A stretch of 50,154 nt of DNA from JBOGJG01 sp050747825 (lineage in GTDB: Bacteria; Acidobacteriota; UBA6911; RPQK01; JBOGJG01). Position numbers and translations under genes: made by a program. The notes under the pieces are model-generated. The model had not been told where the DNA came from. It searched no databases and saw nothing but the letters and a program-made list of their open reading frames with translations. The stretch lies in contig JBOGJG010000212.1 of assembly GCA_050747825.1 (NCBI GenBank), positions 1-50,154 of the forward strand, given 5' to 3'. Below, one piece after another: positions 9,098 to 17,882 of the stretch. Position 1 is the first letter of the stretch. Every line of letters begins with the position of its first letter.

Positions 9098-9307
9098 CGT
9101 CCTTTATCAAACACGATATAATCCGCCTTTTCAAGATGCAGAGAAGTTCAATCGTTGACACCCTCCCGGTTTATATATTTGATGAAATCAATCAGCTGAA
9201 CCCCGAGAGCCAGAGCTTTGGAAGGGCCGGATGGGACATCTCACCGCCCCAGGGAACGATCTTTGTGTGGGCCCCGCTGCCTGAATCGCTCTCCCATAGC
9301 TTTCGAG

Positions 9308-9345
9308 ACTGTAGGCTGTAAACTGTAGGCTGTAGACTATAGAGA
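9308..9345. repeat. short tandem repeat, TGTAGGCTGTA family
   Basis: Degenerate tandem copies of a roughly 8-10 bp unit (CTGTAGG, CTGTAAA, CTGTAGG, CTGTAGA) occupy the gap between sucC and the S9 peptidase. The same family recurs as inverted pairs at 27359-27419 and 42427-42489. Apart from this repeat, the 297-bp gap at 9098-9394 shows no gene. Confidence 0.75.
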
Positions 9346-9394
9346 AGATAAAACTTCGAAACGCCTGCACTAACTCAGAAAGCTTAAGTCTCTC

Positions 9395-11257
9395 GTGAAC
9401 GACGAATCCAAAGGTCAGGGCCTACAGCCTCAAGATTGCGCCCGCGAGCTGCGCCTGAGCGACGTCCAGTGGGACAGCGACGGAACCACGCTGGTTTGGC
9501 GGGAAGAGCGCTCGGACCGAGGCGTGTTGGTGTGCCAGAGAGTGTCTCAGTCTGCTCCATATGATCTGACCGGCGATTTGTCGGTCCGGGCAAGGGTTGG
9601 ATATGGCGGCGGAGAGTTTTGTGTAGGAGGCGGTTATGTCTATTTTGCAGCCGGTGGAAAACTGTACCGGCAATCTCTCACCAACGGCACAGCTCAGGCG
9701 ATTACACCCGCCTGGGGGGAATCGGCATCTCCTTGCATCTGGCCCGGCGGAGAATTCCTGGTTTACGTTCATTCGGTAGATGGCACTGATGCTCTGGCGA
9801 TCGTGGATGCGCAGGGCCAGGGCTGGCCTGCTCGACTTTCCGGCGGCCATGACTTTTACATGCAACCCTGCTGGCACTTGGGAGGGATGCAACTGGCCTG
9901 GATTGCCTGGGATCATCCCAACATGCCCTGGCAAGGCACCGCGCTTTACCTGGCCTCTCTAGAAGAGTCCAGGCCGCTGCCCATCATGGCCTCGAGCCAG
10001 GTGATCGACGGAGACCCCACAGGCGAGGTGGCTATCTTTCAGCCTGCTTTTTCCCCGGATGGCCGCTATCTGAGTTACGTCTCCGACGAGAGCGGCTGGT
10101 TCAATTTATATCTGTACGACCTCGACCGACACTCCAAGGACGTCCTGCTCTCGGAAGAGGCAGAGCACGGTGTTCCCGCCTGGGTGCAGGGACTCAGAAC
10201 CTATGGATGGACAGCAGACAGCTCCTCGCTATTTCTGATCCGGTCCAAAAGCGGCTATTCATCCGTGGTCAAAGTCGAGGTCGCCTCGCGAAGGGTGCAG
10301 GAGTTGCAAACTCTGATTTCATACTCCAATCACCGGCAGATCTCAGTGTCTCCGAAAGGAGAGACGCTGGGGCTGATAGCATCTTCGCCCCGGACTCCGC
10401 AAAGCATCCTGAGCGCCTCTTCAGAAGGGCCGCCCTGTGTTTACCGCCGAAGCAGCAGTAAGACTGTACCCGAACCGTCGTTGAGTGTGCCTGAGTCATT
10501 GCAATGGAGCACCGGCACGTCCAAGGGCCACTGCTATGGACTCTACTACCCGGCTGCCCCGGATCGCTTCGGAGAACTCCCCCCAGCCATCCTCAAAATA
10601 CATGGTGGACCAACCTCCCACTTTTCAGCCGAATATCAGCTAGATGCCCAGTACTGGGCCAGCCGGGGTTTTGCCGTCCTTGAGCTAAACTACCGGGGCA
10701 GCTCAGGATACGGGAGGGAGTACGCTGCTCAACTGAAAGGGAAGTGGGGAGTCATCGATGTACAGGATGTCTATTCAGCCGCTGAATACCTGGGAGGGCA
10801 AGGGCTCGCCAATCCCAATCGACTCGTCGTCCTGGGCGGAAGCGCCGGAGGATTCACTGTGCTTCTGAGCCTGATCCATTATCCTGGTATTTTTAAGGCC
10901 GGAGTTTGCAGGTACGCCGTCTCGAATCTTTTTACTCTTGCCTCTGGGACACACAAGTTCGAAATGCACTATTTGGATTGGCTGGTCGGGACATTGCCGG
11001 AGCAGGCTGAGCTCTATCGCCAACGTTCTCCGGTCTACTCTGCAGAGCGAATCATCGATCCGTTGGCAGTTTTCCAGGGTGAGGACGATAAGGTCGTGCC
11101 TCGCGAACAGTCCGACCAAATCGTCGATTCACTGCGCAGCCGCGGAATTCCTCATATCTACAGGGTCTACCCCGGTGAGGGGCACGGCTGGAAAAAGCAG
11201 GAGACCATTGAGGACTATTATCGGACACTGGAAGATTTCCTCCGCAGGTATGTGTAG
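9395..11257 (+). CDS. S9-family serine peptidase (acylaminoacyl-peptidase / DPP-like)
   Basis: A 620-residue protein with an N-terminal beta-propeller-like half (repeated segments such as FSPDGRYLSYVSD near residue 220) and a C-terminal alpha/beta-hydrolase peptidase domain (from about residue 360). The catalytic triad is readable: Ser in GGSAGG near residue 482, Asp in QGEDDK near 563, and His in GEGHGW near 595. The oxyanion HGGPTSH motif precedes it. No signal peptide is seen, so it is probably a cytoplasmic oligopeptidase. GTG is the likely start. The next gene begins 26 bp downstream and may share its transcript. Confidence 0.92.
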   Translation: MNDESKGQGLQPQDCARELRLSDVQWDSDGTTLVWREERSDRGVLVCQRVSQSAPYDLTGDLSVRARVGYGGGEFCVGGGYVYFAAGGKLYRQSLTNGTAQAITPAWGESASPCIWPGGEFLVYVHSVDGTDALAIVDAQGQGWPARLSGGHDFYMQPCWHLGGMQLAWIAWDHPNMPWQGTALYLASLEESRPLPIMASSQVIDGDPTGEVAIFQPAFSPDGRYLSYVSDESGWFNLYLYDLDRHSKDVLLSEEAEHGVPAWVQGLRTYGWTADSSSLFLIRSKSGYSSVVKVEVASRRVQELQTLISYSNHRQISVSPKGETLGLIASSPRTPQSILSASSEGPPCVYRRSSSKTVPEPSLSVPESLQWSTGTSKGHCYGLYYPAAPDRFGELPPAILKIHGGPTSHFSAEYQLDAQYWASRGFAVLELNYRGSSGYGREYAAQLKGKWGVIDVQDVYSAAEYLGGQGLANPNRLVVLGGSAGGFTVLLSLIHYPGIFKAGVCRYAVSNLFTLASGTHKFEMHYLDWLVGTLPEQAELYRQRSPVYSAERIIDPLAVFQGEDDKVVPREQSDQIVDSLRSRGIPHIYRVYPGEGHGWKKQETIEDYYRTLEDFLRRYV

Positions 11258-11283
11258 GCGCCAAGTGTTACAATGGCTTGGCC

Positions 11284-12378
11284 ATGAAGGTCGATGTTCT
11301 CATCGTCGGGGCAGGATTTGCGGGGGGCTCGACAGCCTTTCATTTGAGCCGGAATTTCGGCGGCTCGATACTCATAATCGAAAAAGAACAGGTCCCGGGC
11401 GCCCATGCTTCGGGAAAAAACGCCTCGCTGCTACTTCAGGGCGCGCAGCTTCCAGAGATTCGGCGGGCGCTCGCCGCCAGCCGGGAGGCCTACTCCCGCC
11501 ATCAATCGGAACTCGGATATAAGTCCTGCGGGTCGGTCCTGATTGGCAGGCACGATCAACTCGAGGGCAGTCGGCAGGCCGATCTATTCCACTCCGAGTA
11601 CCTCGATGCCGAGTCCGTGCGCCGTGAGATTCCCCTGCTGCACGGACATCAGTTCGAGAGTGCCCTTTCGACGCCTTCCGATGGAGTTGTGGATATTGCG
11701 GCTTTACTACAATACTACCTGGCCAATGCCCAATCTCGAGGCGTCGAATTGTGGCTGGATTGCGAGGTCAAGACGATCCATCGCGAGAACAATTTTCGGG
11801 TCGAAACCTCGCAGGGTACGCTGGAAGCCCGTTTCATTATCAATGCGGCAGGCGCCTGGGCTCCGCAAGTGGCTCAAATGGCAAAAGCCGCACCATTGCC
11901 CCTCGCCTCCTTCAAAAGACACCTCTTCCTCCTGACCGAAATTCCCGAGCTTAACCCCGAGTGGCCTTTCGTCTGGAGCTTCGAACAAAATTATTATTTC
12001 CGCTACCAATCCGGCGACCTCCTCTTCAGTCTCTGTGACGAAGGAAGGTCGGAAGGGGGCCTTGAGCCTCTCGTGGACCCTGAGGTCTCGGAGCTGCTGG
12101 CGGAGCTGATCTGGAAACAGCTACCTGCGCTGCGGGAGGCGGTCCAGAAGAAGGTTTGGTCTTGCTTTCGGACCAAAGCTCCGGACGGTCGGTTCGTGAT
12201 TGGATGGGACCCCCTTCAGGATGATTTTTTTTGGGTTGCAGCTCTGGGCGGGCATGGAATGGGCGCCAGCTGGGAGGCTGGGAGACTGGCTGCTGAAAAA
12301 TTCCAGCGCCCGGAAATCGGACCGGATAAACCTTTTGATCCAGCCAGATTTCAGAGAAGCGTCGCGCCTGCCCATTGA
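11284..12378 (+). CDS. FAD-dependent oxidoreductase, DAO / glycine-oxidase-like
   Basis: A 364-residue protein of the D-amino-acid-oxidase-like family. The FAD-binding Rossmann motif GAGFAGGSTA is at residues 8-17, with the ribose-binding acidic residue in IIEKE after it. The C-terminal ALGGHGMGAS segment is the usual second FAD contact. It probably oxidises an amine or 2-hydroxy acid, but the substrate is not identifiable. I choose the ATG at 11284; a TTG at 11278 would add two residues. It follows the S9 peptidase closely, which would fit peptide or amino-acid breakdown, though this is inference. Confidence 0.85.
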   Translation: MKVDVLIVGAGFAGGSTAFHLSRNFGGSILIIEKEQVPGAHASGKNASLLLQGAQLPEIRRALAASREAYSRHQSELGYKSCGSVLIGRHDQLEGSRQADLFHSEYLDAESVRREIPLLHGHQFESALSTPSDGVVDIAALLQYYLANAQSRGVELWLDCEVKTIHRENNFRVETSQGTLEARFIINAAGAWAPQVAQMAKAAPLPLASFKRHLFLLTEIPELNPEWPFVWSFEQNYYFRYQSGDLLFSLCDEGRSEGGLEPLVDPEVSELLAELIWKQLPALREAVQKKVWSCFRTKAPDGRFVIGWDPLQDDFFWVAALGGHGMGASWEAGRLAAEKFQRPEIGPDKPFDPARFQRSVAPAH

Positions 12379-12429
12379 AATCTATAAAAAATCGTGGAAT
12401 CATGCGTCACCCTGTTGCGGTGACCAACG

Positions 12430-12816
12430 ATGGCAGTGACTAACAGCACAGAGACTCTCCTGGTAGTTGATGATGAAGAAACTGTACGCCGGCTCGTCGT
12501 CCGCATCTTGACCCAGGCGGGTTATAGAGTGCTGTCGGCTTCCGATGGCAAGGAAGCTTTAAACATATATCAGGAAAACCACAATGAGATTCGGCTTGTA
12601 CTGCTTGATCTTCTGATGCCTTCGATGAGTGGTCACAGCCTGCTTCAAGTGCTGCTGCGCATTAACCCAGCCATCAAGGTTTTAGTCGTGAGCGGCGCCT
12701 CCACTGCAGGAGGAGTCAATGGAACCCTGACGGAAGGCGCCCAGGGCATCATCAGCAAGCCTTTCAGAGCTGAAGAGTTGTTGAGTTCTGTGCGGCGACT
12801 CTTAGAGCGCCGTTAG
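12430..12816 (+). CDS. stand-alone response regulator receiver protein (CheY-like)
   Basis: A 128-residue single receiver domain. The acidic pair DD is at 14-15, the phospho-acceptor Asp is residue 60 in LLDLLMP, a switch Ser is in VVSGAS near 89, and the conserved Lys is in SKPF near 112. There is no output domain, so it must act by protein contact. No histidine kinase gene is within the window, making it an orphan. It is convergent with the HD-phosphohydrolase gene, with a 33-bp gap. Confidence 0.93.
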   Translation: MAVTNSTETLLVVDDEETVRRLVVRILTQAGYRVLSASDGKEALNIYQENHNEIRLVLLDLLMPSMSGHSLLQVLLRINPAIKVLVVSGASTAGGVNGTLTEGAQGIISKPFRAEELLSSVRRLLERR

Positions 12817-12849
12817 CAGCCCCCTTCAGGCGCAAGCGCACTTTCGCCA

Positions 12850-14640
12850 TTATCTGGTTTTCTGCTGAGGCGAGAACTGACGGATATTGTCATCATCTTG
12901 AAGGCTAACAGATGTTGGATAGGGTATCCGCTGATGCTTGCTGCTCTTGAGGATATGCGTGAGCGTGTCCGTGATCTTCTTCAACTCGCCGATTTTCAGC
13001 CCGGATCGATCTAGCTCTCCCTGTTCAAGCTTGCGCTGAGCAACGCGATTGATCAGTTGTCGGATCTTCTCTTCATCTCTCTCTTCATGGACTCGAAAGG
13101 CAGCCTCGACAGAATCCACCAGCATGACGATGGCAGTTTCCTTGCTCTGAGGTTTGGGTCCGGGATACTTGAAGACCCGTTCCGATTTGATTTCCGAATC
13201 GAGTTGCTTTGATTTGTAGTAAAAATAATCAATGGTTGAGGTGCCGTGGTGCTCAGGAATGAAGTCGATTGCGGCACTGGGAAGGCCGATATGCCGCGCC
13301 AGTTTAACTCCCAGTATGACATGCGAGCGTACCATGGCAGCCGATGCCACCGGCCCCAGCTCATCATGTGGGCTGATTCCCTCTGCCTGATTTTCAACGA
13401 AGTAATCGGGGTTGAACATCTTTCCGATGTCGTGATAGTAAGCTCCGACGCGAACGAGCAGTCCGTTGGCTCCAATCTCGTTGGCCACCGTCTCGGCAAT
13501 GTTAGCCACTACCATGCTGTGCTGATAGGTTCCCGGGGCCTTGAAGAAAAACTCCTTCAAAGGTGGAGTGTTCAAGTCCAGCAACTCCATCAACCGGAAA
13601 GGCGAAGCCAGATCGAAAATCATTTCAAATAGTGGGAGCACTGTTAGGGTAAGCAGTCCGGATATGATCCCATTAATGAAGCTGGCGATAGCGTCCTCGT
13701 GAAGAAGATAGACGCTTGGCGAGACTAGCATCGAGTAACAGAAGAAAACCAGAGCCATGATCGCTCCGACAAAAATAGAAGCGGCCATGACCTGGCTTCG
13801 TTTTCTAGCCTGGCGTACCCAGCTTCCACTGACCAAGCCTCCCGCCAGCAAAACCAGAAAGAGTGAGAAATCAAAATCCGATGCAATCGAAACAAAGATC
13901 AGCGTTACCAGCATGATCAGCGGGACTACACGACGATTGATGAAGATTGTGATAATCATCCCCGCCCAGGGCACTGGGATCAGATAAGGCGAAAAGAGTC
14001 CGTAAAACAGTGAAACCTTGGCCGATGCCAGGACAATCAGGATCGTCAGGTAAATCAAAATAAGGTTCTTATTTTTCTCAGTGCTGGTGGGGTAAAGGAT
14101 GTTGATGTGGTAGAGCAGGATGAAAAAGAAGACCGCCAGCAACAGTACAGTACCCAATGCCTGAAGAGCATTGACGCGGCCACGATTGCGCAGAGCCTCT
14201 TCTACAAGAGCCTGTTGAGATTCGCTTACTCTGGTCCCCTGCGGGATGAGAATTTCGTGGCGTTCGACGAGGCGGCCCTGCGCTTGGAAGCTGATGGGAG
14301 CAGTGTATGAGTGCCAGGCAACTGAGTCCACTTCAGGGATCCCGTATGGGGGGACCAGGTTTGCAAAGAAGAGCAGGAAAAAGGCCGCGGGGATAACCAG
14401 CGAGGTGACGATCCAGGCAAGGTAAGGTATTCCGTAAAGCGACGGCCTGGCCAACTCTGCTTCCTTGAATTCCGCTTCCTCCGATTCAACCTTGCCAAGG
14501 TCCCTGACAGCCAATTGGCGAATGGCCCCCGCTGCGGAACGGAGTCTTCGGGTATGGAAGTAACGGATCAGGGCCAATACCGCCCCGAAAAGGGCGACAC
14601 CCACCAGTACTGCAAGTACGTAGGTGGAGATCTCGCTCAT
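12850..14640 (-). CDS. 7TM-HD membrane phosphohydrolase (PgpH-like), shortened sensor region
   Basis: A 596-residue membrane protein whose C-terminal half is an HDIG phosphohydrolase domain: HSMVVA near residue 377, YYHDIGKM near 405, and EHHGTS near 465. Several hydrophobic helices precede it (about 170-345), as in the 7TMR-HD family whose PgpH members degrade cyclic di-AMP. The N-terminus differs from typical PgpH: a first helix at about 7-25, a polar linker, a second helix at about 73-95, and then only about 70 residues of extracytoplasmic segment instead of a large 7TMR-HDED domain. The substrate is inferred from the family. No phoH or ybeY is adjacent. Confidence 0.85.
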   Translation of the reverse strand: MSEISTYVLAVLVGVALFGAVLALIRYFHTRRLRSAAGAIRQLAVRDLGKVESEEAEFKEAELARPSLYGIPYLAWIVTSLVIPAAFFLLFFANLVPPYGIPEVDSVAWHSYTAPISFQAQGRLVERHEILIPQGTRVSESQQALVEEALRNRGRVNALQALGTVLLLAVFFFILLYHINILYPTSTEKNKNLILIYLTILIVLASAKVSLFYGLFSPYLIPVPWAGMIITIFINRRVVPLIMLVTLIFVSIASDFDFSLFLVLLAGGLVSGSWVRQARKRSQVMAASIFVGAIMALVFFCYSMLVSPSVYLLHEDAIASFINGIISGLLTLTVLPLFEMIFDLASPFRLMELLDLNTPPLKEFFFKAPGTYQHSMVVANIAETVANEIGANGLLVRVGAYYHDIGKMFNPDYFVENQAEGISPHDELGPVASAAMVRSHVILGVKLARHIGLPSAAIDFIPEHHGTSTIDYFYYKSKQLDSEIKSERVFKYPGPKPQSKETAIVMLVDSVEAAFRVHEERDEEKIRQLINRVAQRKLEQGELDRSGLKIGELKKITDTLTHILKSSKHQRIPYPTSVSLQDDDNIRQFSPQQKTR

Positions 14641-14661
14641 TTATTTAGTCACCTTAGAAAC

Positions 14662-14710
14662 CCACTGACCCCGGCTCGCTGCGCTCGCCTCCTGACCACT
14701 GACCGGTTCG
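14662..14710. repeat. CTGACC-type repeat with CTCGCTGCGCTCG palindrome
   Basis: This gap between the HD and BON genes holds copies of CTGACC units around a GCTCGCTGCGCTCGCC palindrome. The same combination recurs at 18632-18750, and the palindrome again at 50135-50154. Confidence 0.7.
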
Positions 14711-14724
14711 ACGATGGTTAGCCG

Positions 14725-15549
14725 TCAGCGCTCTCCCGGGGCCTCGGCTGCAGTATGCAGGCTGTTCACCACCCGATCCACACCGTCAACCCCTTCGGCA
14801 ATCCGCTCGGCAAGAATCATTTCGGCGCGGGACCTCACGCGTCCGTTCAGACTTACAGTTGTTCCGCTCACGATTACCTCTATATGATCGAGTTCAAAGG
14901 CCCGGGACGAATAAAGCTCAAATTCAACCTGGCGCGCAAGCTTCTCGTCTGCGCTGTTCGAATCCTCCTGCGGATTCTTCACATTTAAGTTGTTCTGGAC
15001 GCTCCTGACTCCCTCCACTGACCAGGCGATCTGCTCGGCTAACCGTTTTTGAGCGGGAGTGTCCACATTTCCTCCCAGTGTTACCCTCTCCTGATCCACG
15101 ACCACCTGAATGCCTCCGGCGGCCATCCCCGGCTCCTGGAGAAGTTGCTCGTTGATACTTGCCCTGATCTCCAGATCAGCCACACGGTTAGACAACTGCT
15201 GCAGCTCAGGGTCGGGCTTGGTCAGAGGATCAACTGTGAGGTCGTTTCGAACACCCTCAACGCCAGTCGTGCCATCGGCAATGGCGCCCGCCAGAGTCTT
15301 GGTCTCCTCCGTGGGAACTTGTCCACTCAAGGTCACGACACCCCCTTCAGTATCGACGCTCACGTCATAGGCGGATACACGCTCCGACAGAGCAAAAGCA
15401 GTCTTTACCTTTGCAGTTGTGGCGGCGTCTTCTGATGTGGCCTTAACCGACTCCACCGCCTCCCCAAAGGAAATATCGCTTCTTTGAAAGTAGAAGATCA
15501 CCCCTACCACAATCAGCAGAAGGATCAAAAGTACGATGATGCGCCCCAT
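14725..15549 (-). CDS. membrane-anchored protein with three BON domains
   Basis: A 274-residue protein. Residues about 4-22 form one hydrophobic helix, probably an uncleaved membrane anchor. Three BON repeats follow (about 38-107, 122-192 and 205-270), each with the VxLxGxV and G(V)xxVxNxL pattern typical of OsmY-like proteins that bind envelope or phospholipid surfaces. A strong AGGAGGTGAG ribosome-binding site precedes the ATG. Role: envelope stability or stress response, inferred from the family. A 53-residue membrane protein gene lies upstream in the same direction. Confidence 0.9.
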   Translation of the reverse strand: MGRIIVLLILLLIVVGVIFYFQRSDISFGEAVESVKATSEDAATTAKVKTAFALSERVSAYDVSVDTEGGVVTLSGQVPTEETKTLAGAIADGTTGVEGVRNDLTVDPLTKPDPELQQLSNRVADLEIRASINEQLLQEPGMAAGGIQVVVDQERVTLGGNVDTPAQKRLAEQIAWSVEGVRSVQNNLNVKNPQEDSNSADEKLARQVEFELYSSRAFELDHIEVIVSGTTVSLNGRVRSRAEMILAERIAEGVDGVDRVVNSLHTAAEAPGER

Positions 15550-15580
15550 ATCTCACCTCCTCCAACTCCAACTCTTTTAT

Positions 15581-15601
15581 GGCCCTGCACAAGGCGGGGC
15601 C
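15581..15601 (-). other. GC-rich hairpin in the BON gene leader
   Basis: GGCCCTGC and GCGGGGCC pair around a 5-nt loop, with one wobble. No T-tract follows on the minus strand, so it is not an obvious terminator. It lies between the 53-residue gene and the BON ribosome-binding site and could be a 5' leader or mRNA-stabilising structure. Confidence 0.4.
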
Positions 15602-15658
15602 GAGCCCTACCCTCTGCGCTCTTAAAGTAGCTTTAAGTATAGCGCCCCAAAGGAACTC

Positions 15659-15820
15659 TTACCATCTGGAGTGTTGGCGCCTTCTGGGCCTCCGCTCCCG
15701 GATGACCACTTCCGCCTGGGATTGAAAAACAAAGAGGCCATTGAGTATCAGTTTCGCCACCCAGAGCACCGCCCCAAAATAGAAGACCGATAAGACGAGG
15801 ATTAAAAGAAGTGACAACAT
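15659..15820 (-). CDS. small single-helix membrane protein, 53 residues
   Basis: Read directly from the sequence: an ATG preceded at good distance by AGGAG opens a 53-codon frame. The first 33 residues are hydrophobic (MLSLLLILVL... to ...NGLFVF) and form one or two membrane helices. The C-terminus is strongly basic (RERRPRRRQ), consistent with a cytoplasmic tail by the positive-inside rule. I do not recognise a family. It points toward the BON gene and could be co-transcribed with it. The ribosome-binding site and the clear hydrophobic/basic division argue that it is real. Confidence 0.6.
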   Translation of the reverse strand: MLSLLLILVLSVFYFGAVLWVAKLILNGLFVFQSQAEVVIRERRPRRRQHSRW

Positions 15821-16235
15821 TTCATAACTCCTATCAAAAGCGCTGCCCTGTTTAGCGAGACATCGCGTCCATTCATTCGTCGATTCATTTCAGTTCTTGG
15901 GCCTGTACTTAGCAATTTCTATTCCAGAACCAGCAATCCCGGAGGCGGCCTGCGTTTGCGCCTCGCTGCGCCTCGAACACGGCGCAAATCCTTTGCGTTT
16001 CTAGGGTGATTTGGCCCGCTGCTACAGCCCACAGAGCAGGTAATTTACTCCTGCCCAGTCAACTCGCTTTCCAGGTAAATATTACCCGAAAATACTTGCG
16101 AGCTGTCCCCGATTTCTTTGGATACAAAATAAGCAAGAGAGGAGAAATGCTCTGTCCGAGGAGATGATGAAGAGAAAAGAAAAAGAAATTAGAGAATCCA
16201 AGGTCTGCATCTGAGGCTGGACCACGGATCCTGGC
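15821..16235. other. intergenic region without a recognised gene
   Basis: About 415 bp between the small membrane protein and the secreted protein. It contains a TTTGCGCC...GGCGCAAA inverted repeat (about 15954-15987) and an AT- and purine-rich tract (about 16120-16200). I see no frame with a credible ribosome-binding site. It probably carries the promoter of the leftward 53-residue/BON pair and the 3' region of the secreted-protein gene. Confidence 0.4.
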
Positions 16236-17567
16236 CTACTCTTCGGCGGCTTCGGGGAAGCTGATCTTGCTGTCGGCCTGGGTGCTGGCAATGGGAAGAC
16301 TGGATCGGGCAATGCCGTTGATCGCCCGCAGCGTGGTTAAGACCAGCGATTCGGTGCCCACGATTTCAAAGCTGCCCATGAAGTTCTGATCCCGCAAAAT
16401 TGGAAACCGGTCGGAAATGTAAAAAGCCTCATGATGGCCGGGAGCTACCGTCAAGGTAAGCGAATGAGTATCAAAGTCAGGCACCAGGCCGCCCTCATCA
16501 CGAACCAAGAACTTGATCTCATTCTCGCTTGAGCTGGTATTGGCAAAGGCAAGGGCCACATCCAGGCTGTTGCCGGTGTTCCGATCCAGGACGCCTCTCA
16601 AGGCTGTCTTCTCCTCCTCTCCCTGGATGCCGGCTTCAGCCAGGAGTTCACCATCCGGTCCGAAGGTTTGGTAGATGGCATATGCGGCGACGGGCAGGTT
16701 GGACTCAATGCACGCGTACCCTGCAGAAAGAGCGTCGCCGCCGCTGGATTGGAACTGTTTGATGCCTTTGGGAGGAAGGCTGAATTCGAAAGTGCCGTTT
16801 GTCTCGCCGTCCAAAGTCAGCGCCAGAGGCACGCCCTCGCCATCCAAGAGCCGGAGGCGGACATCTGTGGTTCGATTGAGCAGCTCCTCGATCTTGATTA
16901 GAGTTCGCACCGTCAGATCGCCGACTCGGCCGTCTCCGACCTGAGGAATGTAGGTTCTGAAGACGGGGGACCTGATAAATTCAAATCCCAAATAACCAAT
17001 TGCCTCAGACCGATCATCTTCACCATAGTCTATCGTCACCATCGAAATGCCTGAGGGATCGGTTGTTTCAAAGCCGACGAATGGTCCAATAATGCCGATA
17101 AATGAGCCAGGTCCTTCCTTTACCGGGTGCTGAATTTCTCCTAGCAGCTCCCCTGTTACCGTGCGTGCCTGTATGGTCGCCACAGTGCTTTGCGTGCCAT
17201 TACCTATCGTGAAACCTACCCTCCATACGGGATCGCGAAAACGGATAATAAGAGCCCGATCTGCAGATGATTCAGTTTGAGACTGATTCAGAAGAACAAG
17301 GTCAATGTTGGGCGGGATGCTCGGCGAGATCGTAAAGACATCAATAACAGGACGGCTGGACAACTCGCCTTGAAAGGTCACCCCCACACTTGAATATAAT
17401 TGACCTGCCTCAAGTACTCCTGCTCCCAAGGCGAACTCACGAAAACCAAGGATGATCGCCTCCTCGGAGAAAAGGTCGGGATCGTCAAATTCAGTAATCT
17501 GCCCCCGGGCTGAGCCTACTAAGGCAAGAAGAACCACGGTCATAAGGGGTAATTTTGAAAAACGCAT
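16236..17567 (-). CDS. secreted hypothetical protein
   Basis: A 443-residue protein with a clear Sec signal peptide (basic MRFSK, then a hydrophobic stretch, cleavage near SARG-Q at about residue 22). The ATG at 17567 is chosen because AGGAGT precedes it. The mature part is beta-rich and acidic, with segments such as FTIGNGTQ and VTIDYGED that resemble beta-sandwich modules of surface proteins. I recognise no catalytic motif and no PEP-CTERM or LPXTG anchor. A 53-residue secreted protein gene lies 28 bp upstream, so the two form a likely operon for exported products. Function unknown. Confidence 0.75.
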   Translation of the reverse strand: MRFSKLPLMTVVLLALVGSARGQITEFDDPDLFSEEAIILGFREFALGAGVLEAGQLYSSVGVTFQGELSSRPVIDVFTISPSIPPNIDLVLLNQSQTESSADRALIIRFRDPVWRVGFTIGNGTQSTVATIQARTVTGELLGEIQHPVKEGPGSFIGIIGPFVGFETTDPSGISMVTIDYGEDDRSEAIGYLGFEFIRSPVFRTYIPQVGDGRVGDLTVRTLIKIEELLNRTTDVRLRLLDGEGVPLALTLDGETNGTFEFSLPPKGIKQFQSSGGDALSAGYACIESNLPVAAYAIYQTFGPDGELLAEAGIQGEEEKTALRGVLDRNTGNSLDVALAFANTSSSENEIKFLVRDEGGLVPDFDTHSLTLTVAPGHHEAFYISDRFPILRDQNFMGSFEIVGTESLVLTTLRAINGIARSSLPIASTQADSKISFPEAAEE

Positions 17568-17595
17568 TTTCACGACTCCTCGGTTCAAAGACTTC

Positions 17596-17757
17596 TCAAT
17601 CGTAAATCCAATAAGCAGTACCCACCCGCCGCATCCGGTCAATCTCCTTTACCAACTCGGCCGATTGCTGAGCTAAGGAAACTGCAGTGACACTCACGAC
17701 CGAAAGCACCATTGCTATTACAGATACCAAAATCGTGTGTTTGGTCTGTGAGTTCAT
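17596..17757 (-). CDS. small exported peptide, 53 residues
   Basis: Read directly from the sequence. A near-perfect AAGGAGG ribosome-binding site lies 9 bp before the ATG. The product has a short polar N-terminus with a lysine, a hydrophobic core (residues about 9-29) ending in a plausible signal-peptidase site (SLA-QQ), and a mature tail of only about 24 residues (QQSAELVKEIDRM, then RRVGTAYWIYD). It could be a secreted peptide or a membrane-anchored one. It ends 28 bp before the 443-residue secreted protein begins. No family is recognised. Confidence 0.65.
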   Translation of the reverse strand: MNSQTKHTILVSVIAMVLSVVSVTAVSLAQQSAELVKEIDRMRRVGTAYWIYD

Positions 17758-17882
17758 TTGTATTTTCCTCCTTTTTGTCAGCTCAGCAGTTTAATTCAGA
17801 CCCGGCGATTGGTGGCGATTGGTAAAGAAAGGTCGGCCAGCCGGGCAGGAGGCTGCAATTTTGTCGGGGTTACCGACACTAC

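Noticed and set aside
8210..9121. 303-codon open frame on the plus strand
   Set aside because: It is antisense to sucC, a clear housekeeping gene, has no ribosome-binding site and matches no family.
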